Shown here: positions 20,372-31,247 of the stretch, in pieces
How positions within the stretch are numbered: position 1 is the first letter of the stretch
How the letters are laid out: the number at the start of each line of letters is the position of its first letter
Assembly: GCA_023205875.1 (NCBI GenBank)
Contig: CP060755.1
Span: forward strand, 1,178,001 to 1,242,000
Direction of reading: 5' to 3'
From: Chloropicon primus
Taxonomy: Eukaryota > Chlorophyta > Chloropicophyceae > Chloropicales > Chloropicaceae
DNA: 64,000 nt
The notes under the pieces: generated by a model
What the model was told of the DNA's origin: nothing
Seen by the model: only the letters and a program-made list of their open reading frames with translations
Databases searched by the model: none
Made by a program: the position numbers and the translations under genes

Positions 20372-20599
20372 CTTTGTGAAAAATTCTGCCTGTCACACCA
20401 TCAATTTGAAAACAAAGAGGAGGGGTCTGAGGCCAGGCCTGTGGAGCCGAGGGCGATGAGGACAACGCGGAGGGGGAGGAGGGGGTGAGGGATTCGCCTC
20501 GATGGTCGTGTTCTGATTCGGGCCGTCGCCGCCGTCGCCGTCGTCGTCGCCGTCGTTGTTCTTGTCCGGGTGGAGGGGGAGTTCAGGAGGGGAAGGACC

Positions 20600-21613
20600 A
20601 TGAGCAAAGGGTACCAACTCATGAACTTGCTGCACGAGCTCCCCCCGGTCTCGCACGCCGTGGCGTACGGATCGGGTGTCTTCAAGAGCTTCGGATCCGC
20701 TGCGGTCTCCAAGTCCACCAAGGTGGTGGACTACATTATCGCAGTCAGCAATGCCGAGGAGTGGCACGCGGAGAACCTGCAGGCGAATCCGGCTCACTAC
20801 GGTTGGACTAGCAGGTTTATTGGAGGGAAGCGCACCGCAAGGATAGCCGAGAGGGTCGGCCTGGGCATTCACTTCAACCCCTTTGTCAACGTCGGTGGCC
20901 AGCTCTGCAAGTACGGAGTCGTGAGCACTGAGACCCTGCTCAAGGACTTGGACGAGTGGGACCACCTCTACCTCGCAGGAAGGCTGCAGAAGCCTGTGAA
21001 ACCTCTCGTCACCAGCGACGAGGTCGATACGGCAGTGAAGAGGAACATCCGCGCGGCCTTGTGCGCGGCCTTGCTGCTGATGCCGGAGAACTTCACCAAA
21101 AGAGAGCTCTACCACAGAATTTGCAGTTTGTCCTACGACGGGGACATCCGGCTGGTTTTCGCCGCGGAGGACAGGTCCAAAGTGGACAACATCGTGTCTG
21201 GAAGCGAAAAGGAGCTGGATGTCCTGTATCTCGGCGAGCTTGCGGGCCAGTGCGGGGCCAAGGCGGGGCTATCTGGACCGGGGGAAGACGGTGCGTGGTC
21301 CCAAAGCGAGCACTCGCCGTCGTCCTCTCGGTCAGACTTGCTGGCGTGCATTCCGCAGTCGATTCTCAACGAAGTCTCGAGCAAACTTGGGTTGGGGGAC
21401 CTGAACTTCGACTGCCCGAACTCGCGAGGGTCTTCTGCTGCCGCGCTTGCCAGGGAGGGACGCTATCCGGAGGCTCTCAAGGACGTTATCGCCGCCCGAG
21501 TCCGCCAAGCAAGCATCAGGCAGGCCAAGTACGGGGTATTGTCGACTGACTTGAGCAAGAGCGTCTCTTACCTGGGGCAAAAACTGCACAAGGCTTTCCT
21601 GACGAGGAAGTAA
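20600..21613 (+). CDS. TAM41: TAM41 mitochondrial CDP-diacylglycerol synthase
   Basis: Makes CDP-diacylglycerol from phosphatidate and CTP on the matrix side of the mitochondrial inner membrane, the first step to cardiolipin. The 337-residue single-exon product shows the nucleotidyltransferase signature AYGSGVFKS (22-30), the metal-binding VDYIIAVSNAEEWH block (43-56), then GIHFNPFV, KYGVVS, LYLAGRLQKPV and the C-terminal ARVRQASIRQAKYG helix typical of Tam41/Mmp37. The start is the ATG at 20600; the upstream frame extends only by a GTG. It is divergent from FAM221 with 228 bp between starts. Confidence 0.95.
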   Translation: MSKGYQLMNLLHELPPVSHAVAYGSGVFKSFGSAAVSKSTKVVDYIIAVSNAEEWHAENLQANPAHYGWTSRFIGGKRTARIAERVGLGIHFNPFVNVGGQLCKYGVVSTETLLKDLDEWDHLYLAGRLQKPVKPLVTSDEVDTAVKRNIRAALCAALLLMPENFTKRELYHRICSLSYDGDIRLVFAAEDRSKVDNIVSGSEKELDVLYLGELAGQCGAKAGLSGPGEDGAWSQSEHSPSSSRSDLLACIPQSILNEVSSKLGLGDLNFDCPNSRGSSAAALAREGRYPEALKDVIAARVRQASIRQAKYGVLSTDLSKSVSYLGQKLHKAFLTRK

Positions 21614-21885
21614 AAGCCGTGTGTATATTTTTGTCATACGATAGATATAATTATCAGTTACAAAAATTCCGTTGTTCTACAAGCAAGAACCACTATATGC
21701 GTGTTCTCCGTTTCTTGCGCTCTGCCCACGCTAAATACTATAAAAAAATGGTAATAACTTGATCCTACCCCTTGGCGGGTCCTCTCACCCGCTCTCTTCG
21801 CGGCCACATAACATCTCTCCCCAGTAACAGCCCTCTGTCTACTCTGCCATCTCCCGCTCAGAAAAGCTTTTTCATGAAACAAGCC

Positions 21886-22580
21886 TTAGCTGGTCTCCTC
21901 GACTTTCTTCTTCTTCGCCGCCGCTTCGTCTCCGGACACGACCTCCCCGTCTTGATACTTCATGTTCTTATACTTTCCTTGGATCTGCTTTGAGAGGATG
22001 AGGTCGAAACTGTCGTTTCTCTGCGGGTTCAACAGGACAAGCAGAACCACGCCCCGGGTCAGACTCGGGGGGGGACAAAAACTGAAAGTTGTGAGGTGGG
22101 ACTTACTCTAAAGAAGTTTTCCTGGACTTGGTTCTTCCTCGGCGAGTCCTCCGAGCCGCTTGCCTCGTCCTTCTCCAGAGAGGCCTTGGGATCGATTTGA
22201 ACTTTGCTCATGACGTCCACGATTTCAAAAGCCTGGTTGTTGGCCTGTTTCAAGACATTGACTTCGCAGGCGCTTTGGCTCCTCCCGCGGACTTCCTCCG
22301 CGTTCCCGGATGCCAGGGCCGCCTGCTGGATGTCATTGAATGGCTCGGAGTTGATGCGCCTTCCCATCCTTTCTCTGCGCCTCTTCTCCAACGGTGACTC
22401 CTTTCCTCTCTCAAGGCCGTACTTGCTCCACAGCAAACCTTGCAAACCTCCTCCTGACCTCATCAGGACCTCCTGCGAGAAGTTGTCCTTTCCGCGGGGC
22501 GAGTCCGGGAAAGGGGAAGAGCGCGAGGAGGAAGTCGCCGAGGACGCTCCAAAAGAGTCCTTTTGGTCCTTCGAAGCCAT
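21886..22580 (-). CDS. unrecognised 202-residue protein
   Basis: Two exons (22580-22107 and 22020-21886) joined in phase 0 across an 86-nt intron with a consensus GTAAGT donor. I do not recognise the family. The N-terminus (1-30) is Ser-rich and polar; the middle has a basic RRRERMGRR stretch and a helical NDIQQAALASGNAEEV region; the C-terminus, after FFRRNDSFDLIL, is helical and basic with a KKKK run near the end. There are no membrane segments. The gene is divergent from the coiled-coil gene at 23199. It could be a cytoskeletal or ciliary accessory protein, but nothing here proves that. Confidence 0.7.
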
Positions 22581-23198
22581 CTTGCCGCGGTGTCTTGGCC
22601 CTCAATAAAAATAATCTGGGGGTGGGGGCTGATGAAATCCTCTTTTCCCCTTTTCGTGTTCACACGTGTGTTCTTGCAGCCTGCGCGCGCGGTGCGCCTC
22701 TGGAGTCAACCGAACGCCTTTGGGGTCAATGGGTACCTCAGCAGTGCTGACCAAGTTCGCTTTGGTTGGTCTCTCTTATCTACACTCTTGCTTGACGAGA
22801 AAACCTCCAAACTCCTTGACGAGATGAACGCCACGAACGATCCCCCCCGTGTACCTGTCCGCGTACGTAGAGCGGGAGAGACGGGATCAACGAGGGACGG
22901 GGGCAAGGGCAAGGGCAAGAGCAAACCCGTTCTCAGCCAGACAGGCCGAATCAACAGAGGCTCCATCGAATCGAATTACAAAGTCTTTTTCTTCGGAGAA
23001 CAGACAGAGAGAGAGAGAGAGAGAGAGAGGTTTCTCTTATTGAAGCCCATTATGCGCCCATTATGCGCCCGTCACATGATGCCGAGTCAGCTCTCTTTCT
23101 TTTTTGTCTCTTCTCGGGCTCTCCTCGTATTTTGGTATTTGGGATCAATCTCGAAAATGAAATGGTTCGCGCGCCTTGAAGGACAGCTTTAGAGAGAG
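22581..23198. other. divergent intergenic region
   Basis: 617 bp between two divergent starts. Contains a (GA)n tract (about 23004-23028) and a tandem CCCATTATGCG pair (about 23047-23068). No coding frame supported. Confidence 0.55.
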
Positions 23199-24880
23199 AT
23201 GGGCACGATGGTGGGCACCAGGACGGGGTTGGGGGCAGAGATAGAGAAGCTAAGGGCCAGGAGGGAGATGCTGGAGCTGGACTCCGCTTCCTACTCCGTC
23301 AGCACGGTCGCAAAGGTAAGCCCCTCTCCTCGTCTAGCTGGCTTGTGCTCAAACTTACTAACGAGCGCTTTCTCAGTGGAGAGCCAGGCTGAGCGAGCTC
23401 AAGAACCAGAGCGAGGCCGCGAGAGCTAGGAACGAAAGGTGGGTTCGACTGCTTCCAAAGCCTGCGCTATTCAACTCGCTCGCTCGTACTGAACACGAAG
23501 GGACGACGAATCCTTCTTTTTGCTTTTGTTTTGCTCTTGCGGTTTCTTTTCAGGCTCGTGGCCGAGACGAGCAAGGTCTCCAACGAATACCACGACAGCG
23601 CGAGGGTCGTGCAGCTGAGCGACAAGGCTTTTGGGTACGACGTTGCGGTCAGGGAGTACCTCAAGAAAGTGAAGAAGCTCTTGCCCACTTGGATCAAGCA
23701 GCAACAATGTCAGCACGAGGAGCAGAGCTTGGACAAGCCTGGGAGCTCGAGCCCGCGATCGCGGGCTGTGCCGGACCGCAGCAAACCACGCGCTAGCCCA
23801 CGGACTTCTGGTGAGTCCGTGAAAGGGAAGGTGGTCTTGGGAGGGCCCGACAAGGAGAGAATAAGGATACACCTGTCTCGCGAGGGAAGCTTCTCTGCCA
23901 GGAGTCCCTCAGGCGCAAGGGGGCGGGAGCCTGTCGGTGAGGAGGAGGAGGAGGAGGAGCGCCAGCTGTCGAGGAACCCAAGCCTGTCCCGCTCCCCGGC
24001 TTTCGCCCCCGTCCAGACGGCCTCCTTCACGAACATCGCAAAGATCGGAGATGCCAACAACAGCAGCAGCAGGAAGAGGACACCAGAACAGGCAGGCAGG
24101 TCCCAAGAGAGAGAAGCGAGCCCTGTTTCCTCTCAGGCGCCGACTCCACCGCTGCAGCAGCAGCCGCAGCAGCCGCAGTCCGAAAAGAGCAGAGAGAGCC
24201 GCGAATCCCACCTGGCTAGGACGACGCCGAAGTCTCGAGTCCCCGGCAGTGAGGTGAAGGTGACTCCGACAAGAGTTCGATTTTTGGGCGAAGACGTGGA
24301 CCTAGAGGACAGCGAAGATACCTTCGAGTCTTACGCAGACACGGGAGAGGAGCCGTCGCCAGTCGGAAAGAGTGACAGCCAAGTGTATTACACGGAATCA
24401 GAGAGGTCCGTGGAGAGCTTCCAGGGGGCATACCCAGCAAGCCCCCTCCTCGCCCAGGAGAAGAGTGACCAGAGCAGGGCGCCAACGCCAGTCCGGAAAG
24501 ATTCGCCTGCGATTCCCTCGGTGCGCCCCACTGAGCCTGCTTCTGCTGTTCCTGAAAGCCAGAGTGAGCAAGCGGCACGAGAAGTGTCGTCAACCTCGTC
24601 GAGCAGCGAAGAAACAAGCGGCCACGCGGAGGAACCGGAGGCTCCGCCCCCAAAGAAGTCTTCAACGCCCAAAGAGATCGTGGGGAACCAGGACGAGAGG
24701 AGCCTTGGTGATGACGAGGGCGATGAGGGCAATGGGGGTCCTTTCCAAGGAGATGCGGTGAAGACGTCAAATATTGCCAACAGAACGTTTGACACGGACA
24801 CGGAAGAGTCTGACGTGTTCTACCAAAGTTACCAAACGAAGCAACTCAGCAAGGAAAGCAGCGACGAGTTTGACTTTTGA
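23199..24880 (+). CDS. unrecognised coiled-coil protein with long disordered tail
   Basis: Three exons (23199-23315, 23377-23438, 23554-24880; introns 61 and 115 nt) give 501 residues. The first ~115 residues form a coiled coil (EIEKLRARREML, WRARLSELKNQ, LVAETSKVSNEY) ending in a helical VREYLKKVKKLLPTWIKQQQ segment. The remaining ~385 residues are low-complexity, rich in Ser, Pro, Glu and Lys, with many SP and TP sites and an acidic end. I do not recognise the family; a centrosomal or cytoskeletal scaffold with phospho-regulation is possible but unproven. Frame continuity across both splices supports the gene model. Confidence 0.75.
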
Positions 24881-25016
24881 TGGGGCTGGATTGGCTTACA
24901 CCAAGGTCAGGCGCCCCGTTCCTTTCTGCGCGCACACGTGTGAGGAAAATACGGCTCTTAAATCTCTTAATTCACTTAGTCTTATGCTTTGCTTGCTTTT
25001 TTAGGCCTCGTTTGGC

Positions 25017-25573
25017 TCAGACGAAGGCTCCCCCCGCGACCTCCAGAACGTGCCCGTTGACGTAGCTACAGAAAGGGGACGCCAGCATCAAAATGGTCCC
25101 AGCAGCTTCCTCGGGCTCCCCAAACCTTCCGAGGGGGACGATCTTGGTGAACTGTCCGACGATATGGCCAGGAATACCGAGCTTCACGTCCTTGGCACCA
25201 ACCTTCATGGATTCACCGTTCTTGCTGTCTCCGGTCAGCCTGGTCTTGATGAAACCAAAAGCTATGGCGTTGCAGCGAATGTTGAACTTGCCCCACTCCT
25301 TGGCCACAGTTTTCGTCAGACCGATGATCCCCGACTTGGCGGTCGCGTAGTTCGCCTGACCAGAGTTGCCGTGGACCCCCGTCGTGGACGAGATGTTCAG
25401 AACAACTCTTGGCCTGGCCTTTCCAGTCTCCTTGATCTCGGCCTTCGCCATGGCTCTCATGTGCTCCCCGGCAGCCTGGATCAGTTTGAAGGGCACCGTG
25501 CAGTGAATCTCCAGCATGGCCTGCCACTGCTGCTCGCTCGTCTTGTGAATGACGCCGTCCCACGTGTACCCAC

Positions 25574-25632
<59 letters not shown>

Positions 25633-26100
25633 CAGGCCTCCGCGCTGGGTAGAGCAAGGGAAGGGCGAATACTTACGCGTTGTTGACAAGTATGTCGATT
25701 GCGGAGAACTCCTTGATGGCGGTGTCCACAAGCCTCTGGATGACACCTGGCTTTGTCAAATCGCCGTGAACGCCGACGGCCTCCGCTCCCAGGCTTCTCA
25801 CTTCGTCGCAGACGGCGTCGCAGACGCTCCTGCGGGCAACCATCGAAGCAGTACGGGTCGTCAGAATTCAGAGGGTCCTCGCTCGAGCAGCGCGAGGACA
25901 GCAGGGGGTTGGTTTCCTCACCTGTCCAAGTCGTTGAGGACGAGCCTGGCCCCATTCTGGGCGAACATCATGGCGGCCTCCCTTCCAATGCCTCTTCCCG
26001 CTCCCGTAATGATGGTCACGGACCCATCGAACAAGGCACTCGTCTCCTCTCCGGTCCCGAGGTGCCTCTTCACCACCGCTATCCTCCTCGCGTGCGCCAT
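25017..26100 (-). CDS. short-chain dehydrogenase/reductase (FabG-like)
   Basis: NAD(P)-dependent oxidoreductase, 295 residues from three exons (26100-25922, 25829-25677, 25572-25017). It has the Rossmann TGAGRGIG (33-40), NNAG across the second splice junction, and the Ser-Tyr-Lys catalytic set in NISSTTGVHG and QANYATAKSG. The 3-oxoacyl-ACP-reductase-like ending (PEEAAGTILMLASPFCSYVNGHVLEV) is also present. It is the single SDR domain of a FabG or multifunctional-enzyme type reductase; the substrate cannot be told. No clear targeting peptide. The second intron (104 nt) has an extended CA/CT repeat that forms its pyrimidine tract. Confidence 0.9.
25579..25632. repeat. compound (GA)n(GT)n microsatellite in SDR intron 2
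   Basis: About 27 nt of GA followed by about 27 nt of GT. On the coding strand this is (CA)n(CT)n directly before the CCTCAG acceptor, so it serves as the pyrimidine tract. Confidence 0.9.
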
Positions 26101-26693
26101 ACCTTCCCTCGATCGATCGATTCAGAACCCAAACCACAACCAGCCACGCCAACTCGGCCTCTCTTCTCCCAGCTTCTCCTCCTCCGGAGCGCGCGAACGA
26201 TTTAGGATTGATCTGTCTGGACAATTAACTTCGCTCACCTCACCGCCTTGGGCCGGCGCTCGCCTCTCAGGAGGGGGAGGGGAGTAGGTTTTCCGTCTTG
26301 TTGCTGTGAGTTTGTCGTATTCTTGGAATCGCTGTGGTCGTGCTGTGGTTTTGGAAATTTCCCCCTCGCCCTCGCCCTCGAAGAAGGTGTCCGTTAAACG
26401 AGAAAAAAAAAACCTGCAGAGGGGAACAAAGGGGCAGAGCAAGGCGACGAGAGAGAGAGACGACGACGACGACGACGACGACGAGGAGAGGCGAGAACGA
26501 GGACAGAAGGAAGCACCGAAGGACTTGACGGAGGGCGAGGAGGTTAGGCGGGGACTGAGGCTTCTTGAGAGGAAGGGACCGCGTGGTGGAGTGCTTAGGG
26601 ACGCGGATTGTTTTTGGAAAAGTTTTTCTTCTTCTTCTTCTTCTTCGCTTTTGGAGGGTCGCCGCGAACCGTTGCTAGAACAGGGCGAGGAGA
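26101..26693. other. divergent intergenic region SDR/URM1
   Basis: Holds both promoters. It contains (CGA)n at about 26461-26483 and a TTC repeat at about 26627-26646. No protein or RNA gene recognised. Confidence 0.55.
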
Positions 26694-27289
26694 ATGGTGT
26701 GGGTTTACCTTCAGTTCAGGTGAGCACATCAGTCTCTCCTGCTCCTCGGCGAGGCCACGAGTTTTTTTGGCGAACATCTTTTGGGGAAGGCCTAACTAAC
26801 CTCCGGGACGTTCTGTCTCTGCTTCCTCTCTGTGTCCCTCTCTCTCTCGCTGTTCCTCGGCAGTGGGGGCCTTGAGACGCTCTTCGACAATGTGAAGTCC
26901 CACAAGGTGGACATTCCGTCCAAGAAGCCGGACAGGACGACCGTCAAGTCGGTTGTCAGCTACATTCAGAAGAAGATGCTGAAGAAGAATCCCGAGATGT
27001 TCCTGAAAGGTGAGCCCTCTCCCAGGTGGCGGGGGTGGGGGTAGGGAGGCGGGATCCCGCCCTGCCACTCCCCGAGTGCGGCTCGGAGACTCTCGCTCGG
27101 TGGCCCCCGGAACTGACGGCTTCGACTCGCTTTCCTTCCCTTTTGTCTCCTCGTCCCGCAGGCAAAGAGCTTCGTCCCGGCATCCTCGTGCTCATCAACG
27201 ACATTGACTGGGAGCTCGGCGGAAAGGAGGAGTGCATCGTCGAGAGCAACGACGTTGTCCTCTTCTTGTCGACTCTGCACGGAGGGTGA
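26694..27289 (+). CDS. URM1: ubiquitin-related modifier URM1
   Basis: Ubiquitin-like sulfur carrier for 2-thiolation of the wobble uridine of Lys, Glu and Gln tRNAs, also used as a protein modifier. Three exons (26694-26719, 26864-27009, 27162-27289; introns 144 and 152 nt) give 99 residues, normal for the family. Diagnostic blocks are [32 protein letters not shown] and the C-terminal FLSTLHGG, whose final Gly-Gly is the thiocarboxylation and conjugation site. The protein needs no processing because the Gly-Gly is immediately followed by TGA. TGTAA lies at 27411-27415, about 120 nt downstream. Confidence 0.97.
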
Positions 27290-27800
27290 GAACCGGCGTG
27301 GAAGGCGTCGGCGGAGACGCTCTCTCATTCCACGATCGTGCGCGGAGGCTTTCTTCTTTTCCCTCGAGCCTTAGGGGATACGAATCGCTTATTATTGTAG
27401 TATCTTTAGGTGTAATGCATCGTAGGACGAGAAGGAAGGAGGAAAAGAAAAAAAGAACTCGGGACTCGTGGTGCCGTACACCTTCCTTTATCTCGGCAGC
27501 GAGGACCGGGAGAGAAATCCAATGCTGAACTGCTGCTTTCAGAGGGTTCGAGCCAGGACTCTTTCGAAGGAGGGAAAACGCGTCCCTCCCTCCCTCCCTG
27601 GCCCCCGCCCCAAGCTCCCGCCCCAAGCTCCCGCCCCAAGCTCACCATCCATCCATCATCTTTGTGATGCTCCATTCAAAAGACGAGACAGTTTTGAGGT
27701 CCCAATTTGGGACCCAGGAAGGAGGGGAGAGCTCGAAGAAAGGCGACGGAGGAGAGAGAGAGAGAGAGAGAGAAGGAAGGCGAAGGCGAAGGCGATAAGG
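27290..27800. other. intergenic region URM1 to UDP-glucose dehydrogenase
   Basis: Contains the URM1 TGTAA, three tandem 13-nt CCCGCCCCAAGCT units (about 27604-27643), and a GA repeat (about 27751-27771) in the leader of the dehydrogenase gene. Confidence 0.6.
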
Positions 27801-29249
27801 ATGAAGATAGCTTGCATCGGTGCGGGGTACGTGGGCGGGCCCACCATGGCGATGATCGCCCACAAGTGCGAGGGCGTAGAGGTGACGGTTTTGGACATCA
27901 ACGAGGAGAGGATAGCGGCTTGGAACAGCGACAAGCTTCCGATCTACGAGCCGGGACTGGAGGAGGTCGTGAGCGCGGCGAGGGGCAAGACGCTGTTCTT
28001 CTCGACGGAATGCGAGAAGCACGTCGCGGAGGCCGACATCGTGTTCATAAGCGTGAACACGCCCACCAAGACGAGGGGCGTGGGCGCGGGGTACGCTGCC
28101 GACATGACCTACTGGGAGAGCGCCGCGAGGATGATCGCGAGGGTGTCCCACTCGCCCAAGATCATCGTGGAGAAGTCCACCGTTCCGGTCAAGACCGCGC
28201 AGGCCGTCGAGAGGGTCCTCAGCAACAACGTGCTGAACCCCGGGGCGCGGTTCGACATCCTGTCGAACCCCGAGTTCCTGGCGGAGGGGACGGCCATCAA
28301 GGACCTCGAGAAGCCGGACAGGGTCATCATCGGAGGGAGGCAGACCCCCAGCGGGCTCAAGGCCATCGACACCCTGAAGAAGGTCTACGCCCAGTGGATC
28401 CCGGAGGACCAGATCCTCACCAGCAACTTGTGGTCCTCCGAGCTCGCCAAGTTGGCGGCGAACGCGTTCCTTGCCCAGAGGATCTCCTCCATCAACGCCG
28501 TGTCCGCCTTGTGCGAGAAGACGGGAGCGGACGTCTCGGAGATCTCGAAGTGCATCGGGGCCGACTCGAGGATCGGCCCGAAGTTCCTGAACGCCAGCGT
28601 CGGCTTTGGGGGCTCCTGCTTCCAGAAAGACATCCTCAACATGGTGTACATCTGCAGGGGGCTGGGCCTGGAGGAGGTCGCCAATTACTGGGAGTCGGTG
28701 ATCACCATCAACAACTACCAGAAGAGGAGGTTCGTCGACGTCGTGATCTCGAGCTTGTTCAACACCGTCAGGGCCAAGAGGATAGCGATTCTGGGATTCG
28801 CCTTCAAGAAGGACACGGGCGACACGCGCGAGACCCCAGCCATAGACGTCTGCAACGGCCTGCTAGAGGAAGGGGCCAAGCTTGCCGTGTACGACCCGCA
28901 AGTCACCGAGGAGAGAATGAAGATGGACCTCAGCATGGACAAGTTCGAGTGGGACCACCCTTACTCAGAAAGGAAGGCCAAGGAAGTGAGCGACCTCATA
29001 GAGTGCTCCGAGTCTGTCTACAAGGCTTGTGAGGGGGCGCACGCTCTCTGCGTGCTCACGGAATGGGATGAATTCAAGGAATTGGATCTGAGAAGGATCT
29101 ACGACTCGATGGTGAAGCCTGCCTTCATATTCGACGGGAGGAATGTCATAGACGGCAAGGCCGCGAAGGAGATTGGTTTTGTATTTTTCGGAGTCGGCAA
29201 GCCTCTGGACCCTTTTTTGACGGACCCCGCTTCGCCGAACTCCCCCTGA
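27801..29249 (+). CDS. UGD: UDP-glucose 6-dehydrogenase (plant type)
   Basis: Oxidises UDP-glucose to UDP-glucuronate with two NAD+, feeding cell-wall and glycan precursors; cytosolic. The 482-residue single-exon protein matches plant UGDs in length and has the N-terminal Rossmann motif GAGYVGG (7-13), NTPTK, the catalytic lysine K217 in [14 protein letters not shown], the thioester cysteine C273 in [10 protein letters not shown], and the C-terminal [14 protein letters not shown] block. The start is the ATG at 27801; the frame is open upstream through repetitive leader sequence, but homology begins at this Met. Confidence 0.97.
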   Translation: MKIACIGAGYVGGPTMAMIAHKCEGVEVTVLDINEERIAAWNSDKLPIYEPGLEEVVSAARGKTLFFSTECEKHVAEADIVFISVNTPTKTRGVGAGYAADMTYWESAARMIARVSHSPKIIVEKSTVPVKTAQAVERVLSNNVLNPGARFDILSNPEFLAEGTAIKDLEKPDRVIIGGRQTPSGLKAIDTLKKVYAQWIPEDQILTSNLWSSELAKLAANAFLAQRISSINAVSALCEKTGADVSEISKCIGADSRIGPKFLNASVGFGGSCFQKDILNMVYICRGLGLEEVANYWESVITINNYQKRRFVDVVISSLFNTVRAKRIAILGFAFKKDTGDTRETPAIDVCNGLLEEGAKLAVYDPQVTEERMKMDLSMDKFEWDHPYSERKAKEVSDLIECSESVYKACEGAHALCVLTEWDEFKELDLRRIYDSMVKPAFIFDGRNVIDGKAAKEIGFVFFGVGKPLDPFLTDPASPNSP

Positions 29250-29357
29250 AGACTCAGGTGCGGTAGCCACGCCACGCCTTTTACCTAAAACGAAAGAAGT
29301 AAACCGCGTTGTTTAACTATAGGTTAGAGGTTTTCCCCCTTTTGTTCTTTCCTTCCT

Positions 29358-29848
29358 CTAGTCCTCCGGTACAGCTCTCATGTACAGCACGTTGTTACAC
29401 CGAATCAGCACTTCTCCCAAGTTGCCCGTGAGCTGACCGTCAACGAACTCCTCCGTGTTCGCCAGCTGAAGATTCATGTAGCTGTCCACAGAAACCAGAA
29501 GGCCTTTGTACTCCATTCCCCACTTGAGCTTCACCAGCACTGCTTTTCCAGTGAGGTCCTTCACAAAAGGTTTTGGGTTCATAGGCCCGGACTGCGTGGC
29601 GCAGAAAACAAAAGCAGACCAAGGCGGCGAATCAGGGGAAGGCGTAGTCAGTAACCCGTGCACCTTGCGGGCTCACGCCGCGGGAGTGTGCCCCTCGCCT
29701 GCCCCCTGGGCGAGATCTGCCCAAATTGGAGCAAAACGAGTTGGGAGGGAAAGTGGAAGCGCCCTCGAGGGCGCACGATCCCCCGTCCCGTCGTGTGCTG
29801 GGGCACGCCCCCGAGTTCTCCGAGCGTCTCGCTCTGGAGCCTTACCAT
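29358..29848 (-). CDS. SNRPF: small nuclear ribonucleoprotein SmF
   Basis: Sm-ring subunit of U1, U2, U4 and U5 snRNPs. Exon 2 (29591-29358) carries the whole Sm fold: [43 protein letters not shown] and [10 protein letters not shown]. The preferred model adds a first coding exon consisting only of ATG (29848-29846), followed by a 254-nt intron with a GTAAGG donor and CACGCAG acceptor. This gives [10 protein letters not shown], which lines up with the human MSLPLNPKPF, and a 78-residue protein. The alternative is to start at the internal ATG at 29582 (74 residues). Both give the complete domain. Confidence 0.93.
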
Positions 29849-30098
29849 CTCCTCTCCGCACTCTCCCGTGTCCTCCTCCGTGAGTCGACCGCTTCGACCC
29901 TCTCCTCCTCTTTGGAGAATGAATGAATTTTGTTTATTTTTTTTGGTCCCGTCCCGGAGAAGAACTGAGGAGGGGCAAAGGAACCTCACACGAGGTCGAT
30001 CCAGTTTGGGAGGGACAATTGAGAGAGGCAGGCGGACGACGAGGGACACGGCTTCCCGATGGTAAATACACTATATGCTTTTAATAGGAATAAAGTTC

Positions 30099-30767
30099 TT
30101 AATCGAAGAGAGAGAATCCCATGTCGTCATCAGACTCCTCCTCCTCGGACTCCTCCTTCTTCTCCTCGGCGGCAGCTCCACCAGCAGCAGAGGCACCTCC
30201 GGCGGCAACGGCACCACCAGCAGGGACGGAAGCGAGCTTCTCGGAACCGGCAGCGATCACCTCGTTGACGTCCTTTCCGGAGAGCTGCTCCATGAGCTTG
30301 GTGAGCTTGTCGTTGTCAGCCTCAGCACCGACGGAGGCGAGGACCTTGGACACATCTCCGGCAGATGGGCTGGCGTTTCCTCCGAGAACGCACTGCGGGT
30401 CGAAAAGGGAGATCGGGAGCGAGCGAGCGAGAGAGAGGTGGTCAGTAACCCGCGTTCCTCCGCAGTCTTGGTGGTCCCCAAGGACTTGGTTTCTTTTCTT
30501 CGTTCTCTCCCAAACCCTGGCGAGAGAGGGGGCGGGACGGGGTTTGACCGCGAGGCTCGCCAGTCCCCCAAGAAACCTCGCCGCACCGCAACCCCTCGTC
30601 GCCCGCAATGAAACACACACACAAAAAAAAAAAAAAAGCAAAGAGGGTCTTCCCGAAGAGCGTGTGCGTGCGTCTCGGACGCCGAGCGCCCCGACTGACG
30701 CCACGCCCCGGTTCTCCCCTCGCCCTCGTCGTTCACGTACCAAGAGGTAAGCTGCGATATGCTTCAT
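30099..30767 (-). CDS. RPLP2: 60S acidic ribosomal protein P2
   Basis: Stalk protein of the large cytosolic ribosomal subunit that recruits elongation factors. Exon 1 (30767-30741) encodes MKHIAAYLL; a 348-nt intron follows; exon 2 (30392-30099) begins [14 protein letters not shown]. The 106-residue product has the N-terminal dimerisation helices, [12 protein letters not shown] hinge, acidic run and the conserved ending [11 protein letters not shown] that contacts translation factors. This is the longest intron I could define in the window. Confidence 0.97.
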   Translation of the reverse strand: MKHIAAYLLVRERRGRGENRGVASVGALGVRDARTRSSGRPSLLFFFFCVCVSLRATRGCGAARFLGGLASLAVKPRPAPSLARVWERTKKRNQVLGDHQDCGGTRVTDHLSLARSLPISLFDPQCVLGGNASPSAGDVSKVLASVGAEADNDKLTKLMEQLSGKDVNEVIAAGSEKLASVPAGGAVAAGGASAAGGAAAEEKKEESEEEESDDDMGFSLFD

Positions 30768-31247
30768 GTCTTCTCCTTAACTACGTGAGGTACTCGTTTC
30801 GTCGGTCGATCGATCGCTCTTCGCTTCGTTTGTTTGGTCCCTCCTGGGTCCTGCTCGCCTCGCCTCGCCTCTCGCGGATTTCAGGCCCCTGTACCAATTC
30901 CATGTAATTCGGGAAACGGCGGCTCTGGCGGCGCTCGACGAGAGAAGAAATACCTCTTTCATATTTCATCTATTGAACTTCACATTTGAGTTTTTTGGAA
31001 ATTTCCTACCGGGGGAGAAGGAGAAGGAAGGAAGGCGAGGACGAGCTCAGCACTTGGCTTTGGCTTTGGCTTTGGCTTTTGATCACGACGCCGTTATTAA
31101 CCAGCAGATCGGCTCTCCCGTGTAGCACGCCGGTCCAATTGGTCTCCACGTCCTGCGCTATCGCAACCAGAAGCCCCTTGTCGTTATACTTGAGGCCCTT
31201 GGCATCTCCCTTTGTGTGGTGGTGGAGCACTGGAGTGAGGGGACGAG
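30768..31247. other. divergent intergenic region P2/aldo-keto reductase 2
   Basis: Holds both promoters and a (TTGGCT)n repeat (about 31053-31078). A 75-codon minus frame (31006-31230) with a HisI-like word also lies here; see findings. Confidence 0.5.

Noticed and set aside
27540-27570. GGGTTCGAGCC resembling a tRNA T loop
   Set aside because: No matching T-stem, acceptor or anticodon arm around it.
27468-27800. 111-codon extension before the UDP-glucose dehydrogenase ATG
   Set aside because: Translated simple repeats with no ATG-led homology; plant UGDs begin exactly at the Met at 27801.
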